A stretch of DNA of 64,000 bases from Streptomyces hyaluromycini (GTDB taxonomy: Bacteria > Actinomycetota > Actinomycetes > Streptomycetales > Streptomycetaceae). The stretch covers positions 1 through 64,000 of the forward strand of contig NZ_BCFL01000031.1 of NCBI RefSeq assembly GCF_002217755.1. Direction: 5' to 3'. The translations under genes and the position numbers were made by a program. Of this stretch, positions 56,423 through 64,000 are shown one piece after another. Under the pieces are notes generated by a model. The model worked only from the letters and a program-made list of their open reading frames with translations. It made no database searches and was not told the origin of the DNA. Within the stretch, counting starts at the first letter, position 1. Every line of letters starts with the position of its first letter.

Positions 56423-59071
56423 TCAGTCGCAGTCGCGCACCTTGATGGTGTAGATGCCGCGGCCGTGGGTGGCCGCGTACAGGGTGCTGCCGTCGGGGCT
56501 CAGCTTCAGCTGGAGCACGGCGACCGCTGGGAGCGAGCCGACGCGCTCCCACCGCGTGCGGCCCGGGGCGCGGTAGACGACGCCCAGGTCGGTGGCGACG
56601 GCGAGGCCGCCGTTCGGGGTGACGACCGCGGAGTTGGCCGGTACGTCGGGGAGGTTCTTCGAGATGTCCTTCCAGGTGGTGCCGCCGTCGGTGGACTCGA
56701 AGACGTGGCCGACGCCCGTGCCGGGGCCCTCCGTCCAGTGCCGCGAGAAACCGTTGACCGCGAGGAAGACGTGGTCGGCGTTCTTCGGGTCGACGGCGAA
56801 GCCGCTGAGGTAGCGGTTGGGTACGGTCCCGTCCGCGCCGGTGCCGGGCAGGCTGATGTCGTGCCAGCCGGTGCCGTCCGCGTTGCCGACGGAGATGCCG
56901 CGGGCGAAGCCCTGGTTGTTGCAGGGGCCGCACCAGGCCGCGTAGACCTTGCCGCCCGAGGCCGCGACGGCGGTCGCGGTGTGGCCGGCACCGAGGTCGT
57001 ACACGCTCTTCCACTCGTCACCGCTGCGGATGGCATAGCCGTGGGTCTGCACCCAGATGTGCCGGCCGCCCGCGATCCAGGTCGCGGGGTTCTTGGCGTC
57101 GGCCGCGAGCGGGGCGATGAAGCGGGCCTCGCCGGTGGCGTTGTCGGCCGGGGCGACGTTGTACGACGTGGCCTTGGTGGCGTCGGTGATCCAACTGCCG
57201 TCGTTCACCGCGCAGTTCTGGGTCACCTGGATCGCCAGGTAGACGTATTCCTCCGCCATGTCGCAGCCGTTGGCGGGGTCGGTGAGCGTGTCGCCGCCGT
57301 CGCCGCCGAAGTTGGAGCCCATGACGGTGTCGTTGCCGCGGAGGACGGACTGGCCGTTGTCCTGCAGGCCGCCGGTGACGGAGACGCCGCCGTAGGTCAG
57401 GTCCTTGCCGATGCCCACCGAGTAGTACTGGAGGGTGTCGATGGTGCCGTCGTTGAGGGAGGTCCAGTCGGTGGCGTGCCCGGAGGTGTCCTGGGCGCCG
57501 TCGACCGGGCGCTTGTAGACGCCGCCGTCGTTGCCGACGTAGACGAAGCTCTTGCCGTGGTAGCGGCCGATGGCGACACCGTGCTGGTCGGAGTGGGTGG
57601 TCGCGTTGCAGTCGCCGGTCTGCTTGGCCGGGTCAATGCTCCAGCAGGCGAAGTTGAAGTTCCAGTACGGGCCGACGGTGGACCAGCTGCTGCCGCCGTC
57701 CTTGGTCTCGTAGACCTCCTCCAGGCCCGCGTACACGTGCCCGGGGTCGCTCGGGTCGACGCTGAGGAACTGGTTGTACCAGGCCTGCACACCGGGCATG
57801 TAGCCGCTGGAGGTCAACGCCGAGCCGTCCGCGGCCAGTTGCTTGTAGTCGGCGATCTTCGTCCAGGGGCCGGACGGCGAGGCCGCGCGGTAGATGCCCT
57901 CCAGGCCGCTGTCCGGGTTGGTGCTCAGCTGCTCCGGCGACTCGTCGATGGCGTAGTAGCGGGAGCCGTCGGCGGAGCGGGCGAAGGTGACGTTGCCGAC
58001 GTTGTCCGCGTCGGTCGGCAGGTCGCCGAAGCCGCTGCTGATCCGCGTCCAGGTGCCGCTGGAGTCCTTGGTGTAGAAGCCGTTGTAGTCGTCACCGCTG
58101 CGCCAGCCGACCGCGAGGACCACCTTGCCCGGGTCCTTCGGGTCGATCGCGATGTCGTTGGCGATGTTCTTGTACGCGGCCGAGGGGTCGCTCGCGAGCG
58201 AACCGCCGGGCAGGTAGTCGGGGTTGGGTGCGAACTCCAGCTTCCAGGCGCCCTTCAGCGTCTTCGTGGAGTGGCTCCACACGCCCTCGCTGGTCGCCGC
58301 CCACACCTTGCCGCCGCCGAAGCGCAGCTCGTGGACGGTGGTGGACTCCAGCTCGTCACCGCCGACCCGGCTGCGGGCGGAGAAGGTGCCGTGGTGCGGG
58401 TCGGACAGGACGTAGACGCCGCTGCCGAGGTAGGCGTCCGCGTTGGTGGTGGCCTCGCCGGTGCCCAGCCACAGGCGACCGGCCGCGTCGAGCGAGAGTG
58501 CGCCGGTGGACTGGGAGGAGAGCCGGTCGCTGATCGGCTGCCAGTGCCCGCCGCCGGACCGGGAGCGCCACACTCCGCCGCCCGCGCTGCCCGCGTAGAC
58601 GTATCCGTCGTCGTCGGCGGCCATCGCGGCCATCCGGCCCGTGACATTGCCCGAGCCACCGCTGGAGTTGGAGTCGATGTCCCGGTAGCGCGGGTCGTCG
58701 GAGTTGTACGGCAGGTCGGTGATGTTCCGCCAACTGCCGCCCGTGCTGGGCAGGTTGCTCAGACCGGTCCAGGCGGCGCCGTAGGCGCCGGGGGCCACGA
58801 TGCCGGGTGAGGTGCGGGCCTCGGCGTACTGGTCCGCCCCCTCGGCGATCTCGTCCGCCTCGTTGCCGCCGTCATCGTCCTCGGCCGTCACCTTGGGGGT
58901 GACGGCCCCCACCGACTGGGTGTGTTCGGCGGCGAGCCGGGCGAGCGTGCGGGCGCCGAAAGGGCTGTTGTTCCGGCTGGACGCGGCGCTCGCGGGCATC
59001 GCGAGGAGTGCGGCGGTTGCGGTGATGGCACAGGTCGTGAGCCATCGTCTTCTACGGGTTGGTGCTGACAC
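56423..59071 (-). CDS. Very large secreted beta-propeller (VPS10/xyloglucanase-like sortilin fold) protein
   Basis: An 882-residue exported protein from the GTG at 59071 (gggagga upstream; Arg-rich leader then ITATAALLAMPASAAS). Repeated blades show GVWRSRSGGGHWQPISDRLS, VYETKDGGSSWSTVGPYWNF, VYKRPVDGAQDTSGH, VFESTDGGTTWKDISKNLPD and the closing STLYAATHGRGIYTIKV. The last pattern is seen in GH74 and VPS10-domain proteins. No clear catalytic Asp pair, so either a divergent GH74-type enzyme or a binding propeller. Convergent with the lipoprotein gene and divergent from an MFS gene. Confidence 0.82.
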   Translation of the reverse strand: MSAPTRRRRWLTTCAITATAALLAMPASAASSRNNSPFGARTLARLAAEHTQSVGAVTPKVTAEDDDGGNEADEIAEGADQYAEARTSPGIVAPGAYGAAWTGLSNLPSTGGSWRNITDLPYNSDDPRYRDIDSNSSGGSGNVTGRMAAMAADDDGYVYAGSAGGGVWRSRSGGGHWQPISDRLSSQSTGALSLDAAGRLWLGTGEATTNADAYLGSGVYVLSDPHHGTFSARSRVGGDELESTTVHELRFGGGKVWAATSEGVWSHSTKTLKGAWKLEFAPNPDYLPGGSLASDPSAAYKNIANDIAIDPKDPGKVVLAVGWRSGDDYNGFYTKDSSGTWTRISSGFGDLPTDADNVGNVTFARSADGSRYYAIDESPEQLSTNPDSGLEGIYRAASPSGPWTKIADYKQLAADGSALTSSGYMPGVQAWYNQFLSVDPSDPGHVYAGLEEVYETKDGGSSWSTVGPYWNFNFACWSIDPAKQTGDCNATTHSDQHGVAIGRYHGKSFVYVGNDGGVYKRPVDGAQDTSGHATDWTSLNDGTIDTLQYYSVGIGKDLTYGGVSVTGGLQDNGQSVLRGNDTVMGSNFGGDGGDTLTDPANGCDMAEEYVYLAIQVTQNCAVNDGSWITDATKATSYNVAPADNATGEARFIAPLAADAKNPATWIAGGRHIWVQTHGYAIRSGDEWKSVYDLGAGHTATAVAASGGKVYAAWCGPCNNQGFARGISVGNADGTGWHDISLPGTGADGTVPNRYLSGFAVDPKNADHVFLAVNGFSRHWTEGPGTGVGHVFESTDGGTTWKDISKNLPDVPANSAVVTPNGGLAVATDLGVVYRAPGRTRWERVGSLPAVAVLQLKLSPDGSTLYAATHGRGIYTIKVRDCD

Positions 59072-59287
59072 CAGATCCTCCCAAACGGACTTTCGTACTG
59101 CCGTCGCTGGGACCCGATCACGGGCGGGAGGGTGTGTCCGGAACTTGGGCAGGCTTTGACTGGAACCTGTCATTTCAGGTGCGGCGGGTGGATGAGGGCC
59201 GGGCACGGCAGGGAAACGTGTCGGTGGATGATGGGCGGCACGGACGTCCCGGAAGCGGTGGCGTCGACGACGAGGAGACGTACGCCC

Positions 59288-60514
59288 ATGACAGCCCCGA
59301 AGCCCCGGGCGGCCCACCCGGCATCACCGGCCCGGATGCGGCCCTGGCGGTTCGTGGTGTGGTTCGGCACGGTCAGTCTGCTCGCGGACTTCGTGTACGA
59401 GGGCGCCCGCTCGATCACCGGACCGCTGCTGGCCTCGCTGGGGGCCTCTGCGCTGGTGGTGGGCGTGGTGACCGGCGCGGGCGAGGCGGCGGCGCTCGGA
59501 CTGCGGCTGGTCTCGGGGCCGCTGGCGGACCGCACCCACCGCTTCTGGGGTCTGACGATCGCCGGATACGCGCTGACGGTGATCTCCGTACCGCTGCTGG
59601 GCACGGTCGGCGTGCTGTGGGCCGCGTGCGTGCTGGTGATCGCCGAACGGGTGGGCAAGGCGGTGCGCTCACCCGCCAAGGACACCCTGCTGTCGCACGC
59701 CACCGCCGCCACCGGGCGCGGGCGCGGCTTCGCCGTCCACGAGGCGATGGACCAGGTCGGCGCACTGATCGGCCCGCTCGTCGTGGCCGGCATGCTCGCA
59801 CTCACCGGCGACGACTACGGGCCGGCGCTCGGAGTGCTCGCCGTCCCGGGGGTCGCGGTGCTGGGTCTGCTGGTGTGGCTGCGTGCACGCGTACCCGACC
59901 CGCAGGGGTACGAGCGGGAGGCTTCCGGTCCCACGGACGAGTCCGCGCCGGACGGCCGCCTGCCGCGCGCGTTCTGGACGTACGCGGCGTTCACCGCCGC
60001 CACCACCGCCGGCTTCGCCACCTTCGGCCTGCTCTCCTACCACCTCGTCGAGCACCACCTGATGACGGCGGCCTGGGTACCCGTGCTGTACGCCGCCGCG
60101 ATGGCCGTCGACGCCCTCGCCGCGCTGGCGACCGGCTGGCTGTACGACCGTGTCGGGGCGCGGGTGCTGGTCGCCCTGCCGGTGCTGGCCGCCGCCGTAC
60201 CGATGCTGGCGTTCGCGAACACCGTGACGGTGGCCGTGCTCGGCTCCCTGGTGTGGGGCGCGGCCATGGGCATTCAGGAGTCCACGCTGCGGGCGACGGT
60301 CGCCGACCTGGTGCCGCCACGGAGGCGGGCGACGGCCTACGGCGTCTTCGCGGGGGTGGTCGGCGGGGCCAGCCTGGCGGGCGGCGCCCTGATCGGCGCC
60401 CTCTACGGAGTGTCGATCACGGCCCTGATCGCGGTGGTCGTGACGGTTCAGGTGCTGGCGCTCGTCCTGCTCATGGTCAGCGAGTGGGCACGGCCGCGTC
60501 GGCGCGGGGACTGA
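59288..60514 (+). CDS. MFS transporter
   Basis: A 408-residue 12-helix protein with RFVVWFGTVSLLADFVYEGA, motif A-like SGPLADRTHRFWG and the distinctive RVGKAVRSPAKDTLLSHATA loop. The last motif is shared with a bacterial group annotated as MFS or PUCC-like permeases. Second half contains TGWLYDRVGARVLV. Substrate unknown. The ATG at 59288 follows gaggaga. Confidence 0.9.
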   Translation: MTAPKPRAAHPASPARMRPWRFVVWFGTVSLLADFVYEGARSITGPLLASLGASALVVGVVTGAGEAAALGLRLVSGPLADRTHRFWGLTIAGYALTVISVPLLGTVGVLWAACVLVIAERVGKAVRSPAKDTLLSHATAATGRGRGFAVHEAMDQVGALIGPLVVAGMLALTGDDYGPALGVLAVPGVAVLGLLVWLRARVPDPQGYEREASGPTDESAPDGRLPRAFWTYAAFTAATTAGFATFGLLSYHLVEHHLMTAAWVPVLYAAAMAVDALAALATGWLYDRVGARVLVALPVLAAAVPMLAFANTVTVAVLGSLVWGAAMGIQESTLRATVADLVPPRRRATAYGVFAGVVGGASLAGGALIGALYGVSITALIAVVVTVQVLALVLLMVSEWARPRRRGD

Positions 60515-60723
60515 ACGGCGTACGGGACACCGAGACCGCAGGCCAGGACCGTGGCGCACGATCCGCCCCTCCTGCTCGCCCGCCACGAGGGCGATGCGAG
60601 CAGGGACGCACGGCGGGCAGGCGCTGGAACGGCACCTGGACTCCCGGGATTTCGCGAACCGCATCCTCGCGCCTCGCCAAGTCCGTCACCCGCCCGGGGC
60701 AGATGCACCCTCGCGCGAGGGCC

Positions 60724-62052
60724 TTATGCCCAGCAGCCGTTGACCGTGGCCGCCAGGCCGTCGAGGGCGTCCTTGGTGGCGGCCGGGTCGGCGGTGGAGT
60801 TGTTCTCGATGAAGGAGAAGATCTTCCAGCTTCCGTCCTCGGCCCTGGTCAGTCCGCTCAGCGCGATCGCACCGGTGAGGGTGCCCGTCTTCGCCATGAC
60901 CTTGCCGACGGCGCACTGCGAGTCCGCGGTGTCGAACCGGCCCCATTCGGGACCCAGGGTGGAGCCGGCCTCTCCCGCCACGGGCAGGCCGTCGATGATG
61001 GAACCGAGGATCTGCGCGTTGCGGGGGGCCTCGGCCACGTCGAGGATGTCGGCGATGGTCTGTGCCGGGATGCGGTTGGCGCGGGACAGACCGCTGCCGT
61101 CGTGGATCTCGTAGTTGTCCAGCGAGACGCCGTAGCCGCTGAGCACCTCGCGTACGACGGCCGTGCCGTCCTCGAAGGTGGGCTGGCGTCCGGCGCCGAT
61201 CGCGGTCATCCGCAGCAGTGTCTCGGCGATATCGTTGTCACTCACCTTGAGCATGTGCTTCACGATGGTGGACAGCGCGTCGGACTGGTGCTGGGCGACC
61301 GGTACGTCGCCCGTGGCGGCCGTCCCGTGGGTGACGGCGCCCGTGACGGTGACGCCCTGCGCGGCGAGGAGCTTGGCGAAGGCCTGGCCCGCGTCGAGGG
61401 ACGTGTCCGTGACCTCGTGGCCGTCGACCACCAATGCCCGTACCGGTGCGACGGAGTCCGGGTAGTAGCCGTCGTTCCAGCCGGTCGCGAGTGTGGGCTC
61501 GGGGAAGAGGCTGTCGTCCACCCGGACCTTGACCGAGGTGAGACCCGCGCTCTTGAGTCCCGCGACGGCGGAATTCGCCATCTCGGCGAGGTCGGCGTTG
61601 GTCAGGGTGCGGTCGCCGCCGCCGACGAGGGTGAGCGTGCCGTTGCCGTAGACCGCCTTGGTGGTGAACCGGCGGTCGGGGCCGAGCACCGTCAACGCGG
61701 CGGTGGCGGTGCCGAGTTTGGTGTTGGACGCGGGCATCAGCGCGGTGGCCGCGTCGTGGCCCCAGACGACCTTCTCGGACTCGGCGTCGATGACGACGCC
61801 GCTGAGGGTGCTGCCGAGACGGGTGTCCTGGACGCGGGTGCTGAGATTGTCCGCGATCTTCTGCTCGGCGGGGTCGAGTGCCGTGGCCGTGGAGACGGTG
61901 TTGCCGGCGGCGAAGGCGGTCGTACCGAACAGGATCGTCCCGGCGACGGGGACGGTCACCGCGACGACGGCGACCCGGCGGAGTGCGGGGTGGAGGGTTC
62001 TCGCCTTGCGGTCACGAGCGGTCGTACGGGCGCGGGAAGGGGGGTTGGACAT
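60724..62052 (-). CDS. dacB: D-alanyl-D-alanine carboxypeptidase/endopeptidase (PBP4, S13)
   Basis: A 442-residue exported penicillin-binding protein. An N-terminal signal (VAVVAVTVPVAGTILFGTTA, ending FAAG) precedes the transpeptidase fold: PASNTKLGTA (SxxK), VSDNDIAETLLR (SxN) and AKTGTLTGA (KTG). The inserted PBP4-specific domain lies between motifs 1 and 2 (FTTKAVYGNGTLTLVGGGDR, VKVRVDDSLF). It trims peptidoglycan pentapeptides and may cut cross-links. No operon partner. The ATG at 62052 starts the leader. Confidence 0.93.
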   Translation of the reverse strand: MSNPPSRARTTARDRKARTLHPALRRVAVVAVTVPVAGTILFGTTAFAAGNTVSTATALDPAEQKIADNLSTRVQDTRLGSTLSGVVIDAESEKVVWGHDAATALMPASNTKLGTATAALTVLGPDRRFTTKAVYGNGTLTLVGGGDRTLTNADLAEMANSAVAGLKSAGLTSVKVRVDDSLFPEPTLATGWNDGYYPDSVAPVRALVVDGHEVTDTSLDAGQAFAKLLAAQGVTVTGAVTHGTAATGDVPVAQHQSDALSTIVKHMLKVSDNDIAETLLRMTAIGAGRQPTFEDGTAVVREVLSGYGVSLDNYEIHDGSGLSRANRIPAQTIADILDVAEAPRNAQILGSIIDGLPVAGEAGSTLGPEWGRFDTADSQCAVGKVMAKTGTLTGAIALSGLTRAEDGSWKIFSFIENNSTADPAATKDALDGLAATVNGCWA

Positions 62053-62191
62053 GCAGGCCTCTCGGCGAAGTGCTGGTGCGGAAAAGGGAGTTGGCGGGGA
62101 GAACCTGGGCTCCCGAGAGTGAAAGTTACAGGCATGATCCCGTTTCCGAGGTGATTCCTGTGGACGTTCACACCCGCACCGCCGTGCACCG

Positions 62192-62947
62192 TCAGAATCC
62201 GTGTCGCGCGCCGCCGTCCACCTGGAGCATGAGCCCGGTCAGGTACGAGGCCGCCGGGGACAGCATGAACGCGCCCGCGCGTCCGAACTCCTCCGGCGTG
62301 CCGTACCGCCGCAGTGGGATCCGGGACTCGTTGGCGGCCCGCGTGCCCTCGGGGTCCGCGGACAGCCCGTCCAGCTCACGCATGCGATCGGTGCCGATCC
62401 GGCCCGGCAGCAGTCCGAAGACGCGGATGCCGCGCGGCCCCAGCTCGTCCGCCAGCGACTTGGCCAGACCGGCGAGGCCGGGCCGCAGCCCGTTGGAGAT
62501 GACCATCCCGGGGGTCGGCTCGTACGCCGTGATCGACAGGACGAACCCGATGGAGCCCCCGGCCGTCAGCTCCGCGGCTGCTGTCCGGGCGAGCCGCACC
62601 GCGCCCAGGAACACCGACTCGAACGCCGCCTGCCACTGTGCGTCACTGTGGTCCGCGATGCGGCCCGCGGGTGGTCCGCCGACGCTGACGAGGATGCCGT
62701 GGAAGCCGCCGAACCGCTCACGTGCGGTGGCGATCAGTTGTTCCGGTGCTCGCGGGTCTGCGTTGTCGACGCCGACTCCGGCCGCGTTCGGACCGAGCTC
62801 CGCCGCCGCCTCGGCCGCACGCTTCCCGTCGCGGCCTGCGACGACCACCCTGGCCCCGTCGGCGACCAGTTCGCGGGCGACGGCGAAGCCCAGCCCGCGG
62901 GTGGCACCGGTGAGGACGTACACCCTGTCCTTGAGTTCGAGATCCAT
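62192..62947 (-). CDS. SDR-fold protein lacking the YxxxK motif
   Basis: A 251-residue protein with the Rossmann start VYVLTGATRGLGFAVARELV, ILVSVGGPPAG instead of NNAG, and VLSITAYEPTPGMVISNGLR where classical SDRs have S...YxxxK. The aligned Tyr is Ile and the Lys is Leu, with an Arg next. The C-terminal SPAASYLTGLMLQVDGGARH is normal. A divergent SDR clade with SN-LR in this position exists in actinomycetes and bacilli, usually annotated as oxidoreductase. It may bind cofactor but use a different acid/base. Located 13 bases downstream of a monooxygenase gene, so co-transcribed. Confidence 0.88.
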   Translation of the reverse strand: MDLELKDRVYVLTGATRGLGFAVARELVADGARVVVAGRDGKRAAEAAAELGPNAAGVGVDNADPRAPEQLIATARERFGGFHGILVSVGGPPAGRIADHSDAQWQAAFESVFLGAVRLARTAAAELTAGGSIGFVLSITAYEPTPGMVISNGLRPGLAGLAKSLADELGPRGIRVFGLLPGRIGTDRMRELDGLSADPEGTRAANESRIPLRRYGTPEEFGRAGAFMLSPAASYLTGLMLQVDGGARHGF

Positions 62948-62960
62948 GGCCCGTGTCCCT

Positions 62961-64000
62961 TCAGCGACCCAGGACGGCGGCGATGCCGTCGTCCACGGCC
63001 GCGCCGAGCTTGGCGTCGTCCTGCTCCGTCCAGGCGCGGGCGACATGCCCGTCGGGCCGGATCAGGGCGGCGCGCACGTCGTCCCAGCCGTCGTGGGCCC
63101 GGTCCGGCGACCCGCCGTGCACGGCGATCCGCTCCTGCGCGCGATCGGCGAGGGCGCCGTCGGCGGTCAGGTCGAGGAGGAGGTACGCGTTCGCGCGCAG
63201 CAGGCCGAAGAGGGTGAAGCCGGTGCCGGTGAAGGTGAGTCCGGGGGCGCGGGTGCCGGTCAGCGGGTGTGCCGCCGGGTCGTCGCTGGGGTAGCCGATG
63301 CCGATCGCGCTGATCTTTCCGGCCAGGATCCGGCCGAACTCCGGCACGGCGGCGATCATCTGGGCGGTCAGGGACCGCATGGCGAGCGCCTCGGGCGTGA
63401 AGGTGGTCAGCAGCAGGGTCTGGGCGCGGCTGTGCTCCTCCAACTGGGTGCCGATCAGGTGCCGTTCGGTGTGGTAGGTGTCCAGCAGGCCTTCGGGGGC
63501 CCAGCCGTTGAGGGTGGCGGCGAGCTTCCAGCCCAGGTTGTGGGCGTCCTGCATGCCGTAGTTCATGCCGACGCCGCCGGTGGGGAAGTGCTGGTGGGCG
63601 GCGTCGCCCGCGAGCAGGACGCGTCCGCGTCGGTACTCGGTGGCCAGCCTGGTCGTGTTGCTGTACCGGGAGAGCCAGGACGGGTCGCGCATGCCGAAGT
63701 CGTCACCGGTGATGGCGACGGTCTTCTGCCGCAGCTCGTCCATCGTGAGATCGCCGGGCCACTCCGTGGTGCCCCCGTCGGGACTGGTGCCGGCGAGCCG
63801 CCACCGGTTGCCGGGCAGCGGCGCGACCAGTACACCGCCGTGCTCGTTGAACTGGTTGAAGGCGAGCGGGGGCGGGTTGTCGAGCGCCACGTCGCCCAGC
63901 CAGCCGAGGAAGTTGAACGGGGTGCCCGGGAAGTCGATGCCGGCGCTCTCGCGCACGGTGCTGCGGCTGCCGTCGCAGCCGGCGAGGTATTCGGCCTCGA
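62961..64000 (-). CDS. FAD-dependent monooxygenase (PheA/TfdB type), partial at right edge
   Basis: The window holds the C-terminal part, about 346 residues, reading in from beyond 64000 (EAEYLAGCDGSRSTVRESAG, the DG motif). It contains RRGRVLLAGDAAHQHFPTGG (GD motif) and GMNYGMQDAHNLGWKLAATL, with a C-terminal thioredoxin-like domain (ALIRPDGHVARAWTEQ), as in phenol and polyketide hydroxylases. The N-terminal GxGxxG motif is outside the window. Probably acts with the adjacent SDR in an oxidation pathway. Confidence 0.9.
   Translation of the reverse strand, partial: EAEYLAGCDGSRSTVRESAGIDFPGTPFNFLGWLGDVALDNPPPLAFNQFNEHGGVLVAPLPGNRWRLAGTSPDGGTTEWPGDLTMDELRQKTVAITGDDFGMRDPSWLSRYSNTTRLATEYRRGRVLLAGDAAHQHFPTGGVGMNYGMQDAHNLGWKLAATLNGWAPEGLLDTYHTERHLIGTQLEEHSRAQTLLLTTFTPEALAMRSLTAQMIAAVPEFGRILAGKISAIGIGYPSDDPAAHPLTGTRAPGLTFTGTGFTLFGLLRANAYLLLDLTADGALADRAQERIAVHGGSPDRAHDGWDDVRAALIRPDGHVARAWTEQDDAKLGAAVDDGIAAVLGR

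Overview
The window is high-GC actinomycete chromosome, almost certainly Streptomyces. Evidence: strong third-position GC, GTG/TTG starts, Tat-type secreted enzymes, ricin-B (CBM13) tailed glycoside hydrolases, HxlR/TetR/MarR/AraC/DeoR regulators next to small metabolic operons, and a rare TTA codon in one gene. The density of insertion sequences and broken genes at the left end suggests a variable arm region (inference).

Region 1 (1-13.3 kb) is an IS-rich zone. A frameshifted HNH-type lipoprotein gene abuts an IS3 orfA fragment, followed by an intact purple acid phosphatase. Then come an IS5 remnant, an intact IS5-family element (3064-3928, perfect 28-bp ends), a GNAT gene, an internally deleted IS5 transposase, a truncated esterase, an IS630 element (6462-7630), an IS1182 deletion derivative (7636-8174), a large Clp-N-repeat membrane protein (8355-9992), a second, internally deleted IS630 copy (10014-10833), a purH 3' remnant, a SnoaL-like gene and a nonsense-mutated IS5 transposase.

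Region 2 (13.3-28.7 kb) is ordinary accessory metabolism and transport. It holds a truncated ABC ATPase with an intact FtsX/MacB-type permease; a multicopper oxidase plus membrane protein divergent from a MarR regulator; an AraC regulator divergent from SDR plus SnoaL genes; and a TetR repressor with three operator-like repeats facing an SDR, DJ-1/PfpI, CrtC/AttH-like and aldehyde dehydrogenase gene set. A frameshifted GH64 beta-1,3-glucanase with a DasR-like upstream site closes the region.

Region 3 (28.9-37.6 kb) is a secreted glycan-degradation locus. LacI-type palindromes precede GH59 (galactocerebrosidase-like, two ricin-B domains), then GH97 (two ricin-B domains), a beta-helix hydrolase and a single-pass membrane protein displaying a carbohydrate-binding module. 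Together they look like a galactoside/galactan-directed system (inference).

Region 4 (37.6-64 kb) holds an MFS exporter divergent from a DeoR regulator with paired operators, a serine hydrolase, an ester cyclase, a TetR plus membrane-protein pair, a TetR/MFS divergon, several decayed genes, an SDR, an HxlR regulator sharing an upstream motif with a metallo-beta-lactamase-fold gene, an FAD monooxygenase, two very large secreted beta-propeller proteins, a small lipoprotein, an MFS transporter, a PBP4-type carboxypeptidase, an SDR lacking YxxxK, and the 3' part of an FAD monooxygenase cut by the window edge.

No rRNA, tRNA or CRISPR array was seen. All calls come from reading the sequence and remembered family motifs; no database search was run.
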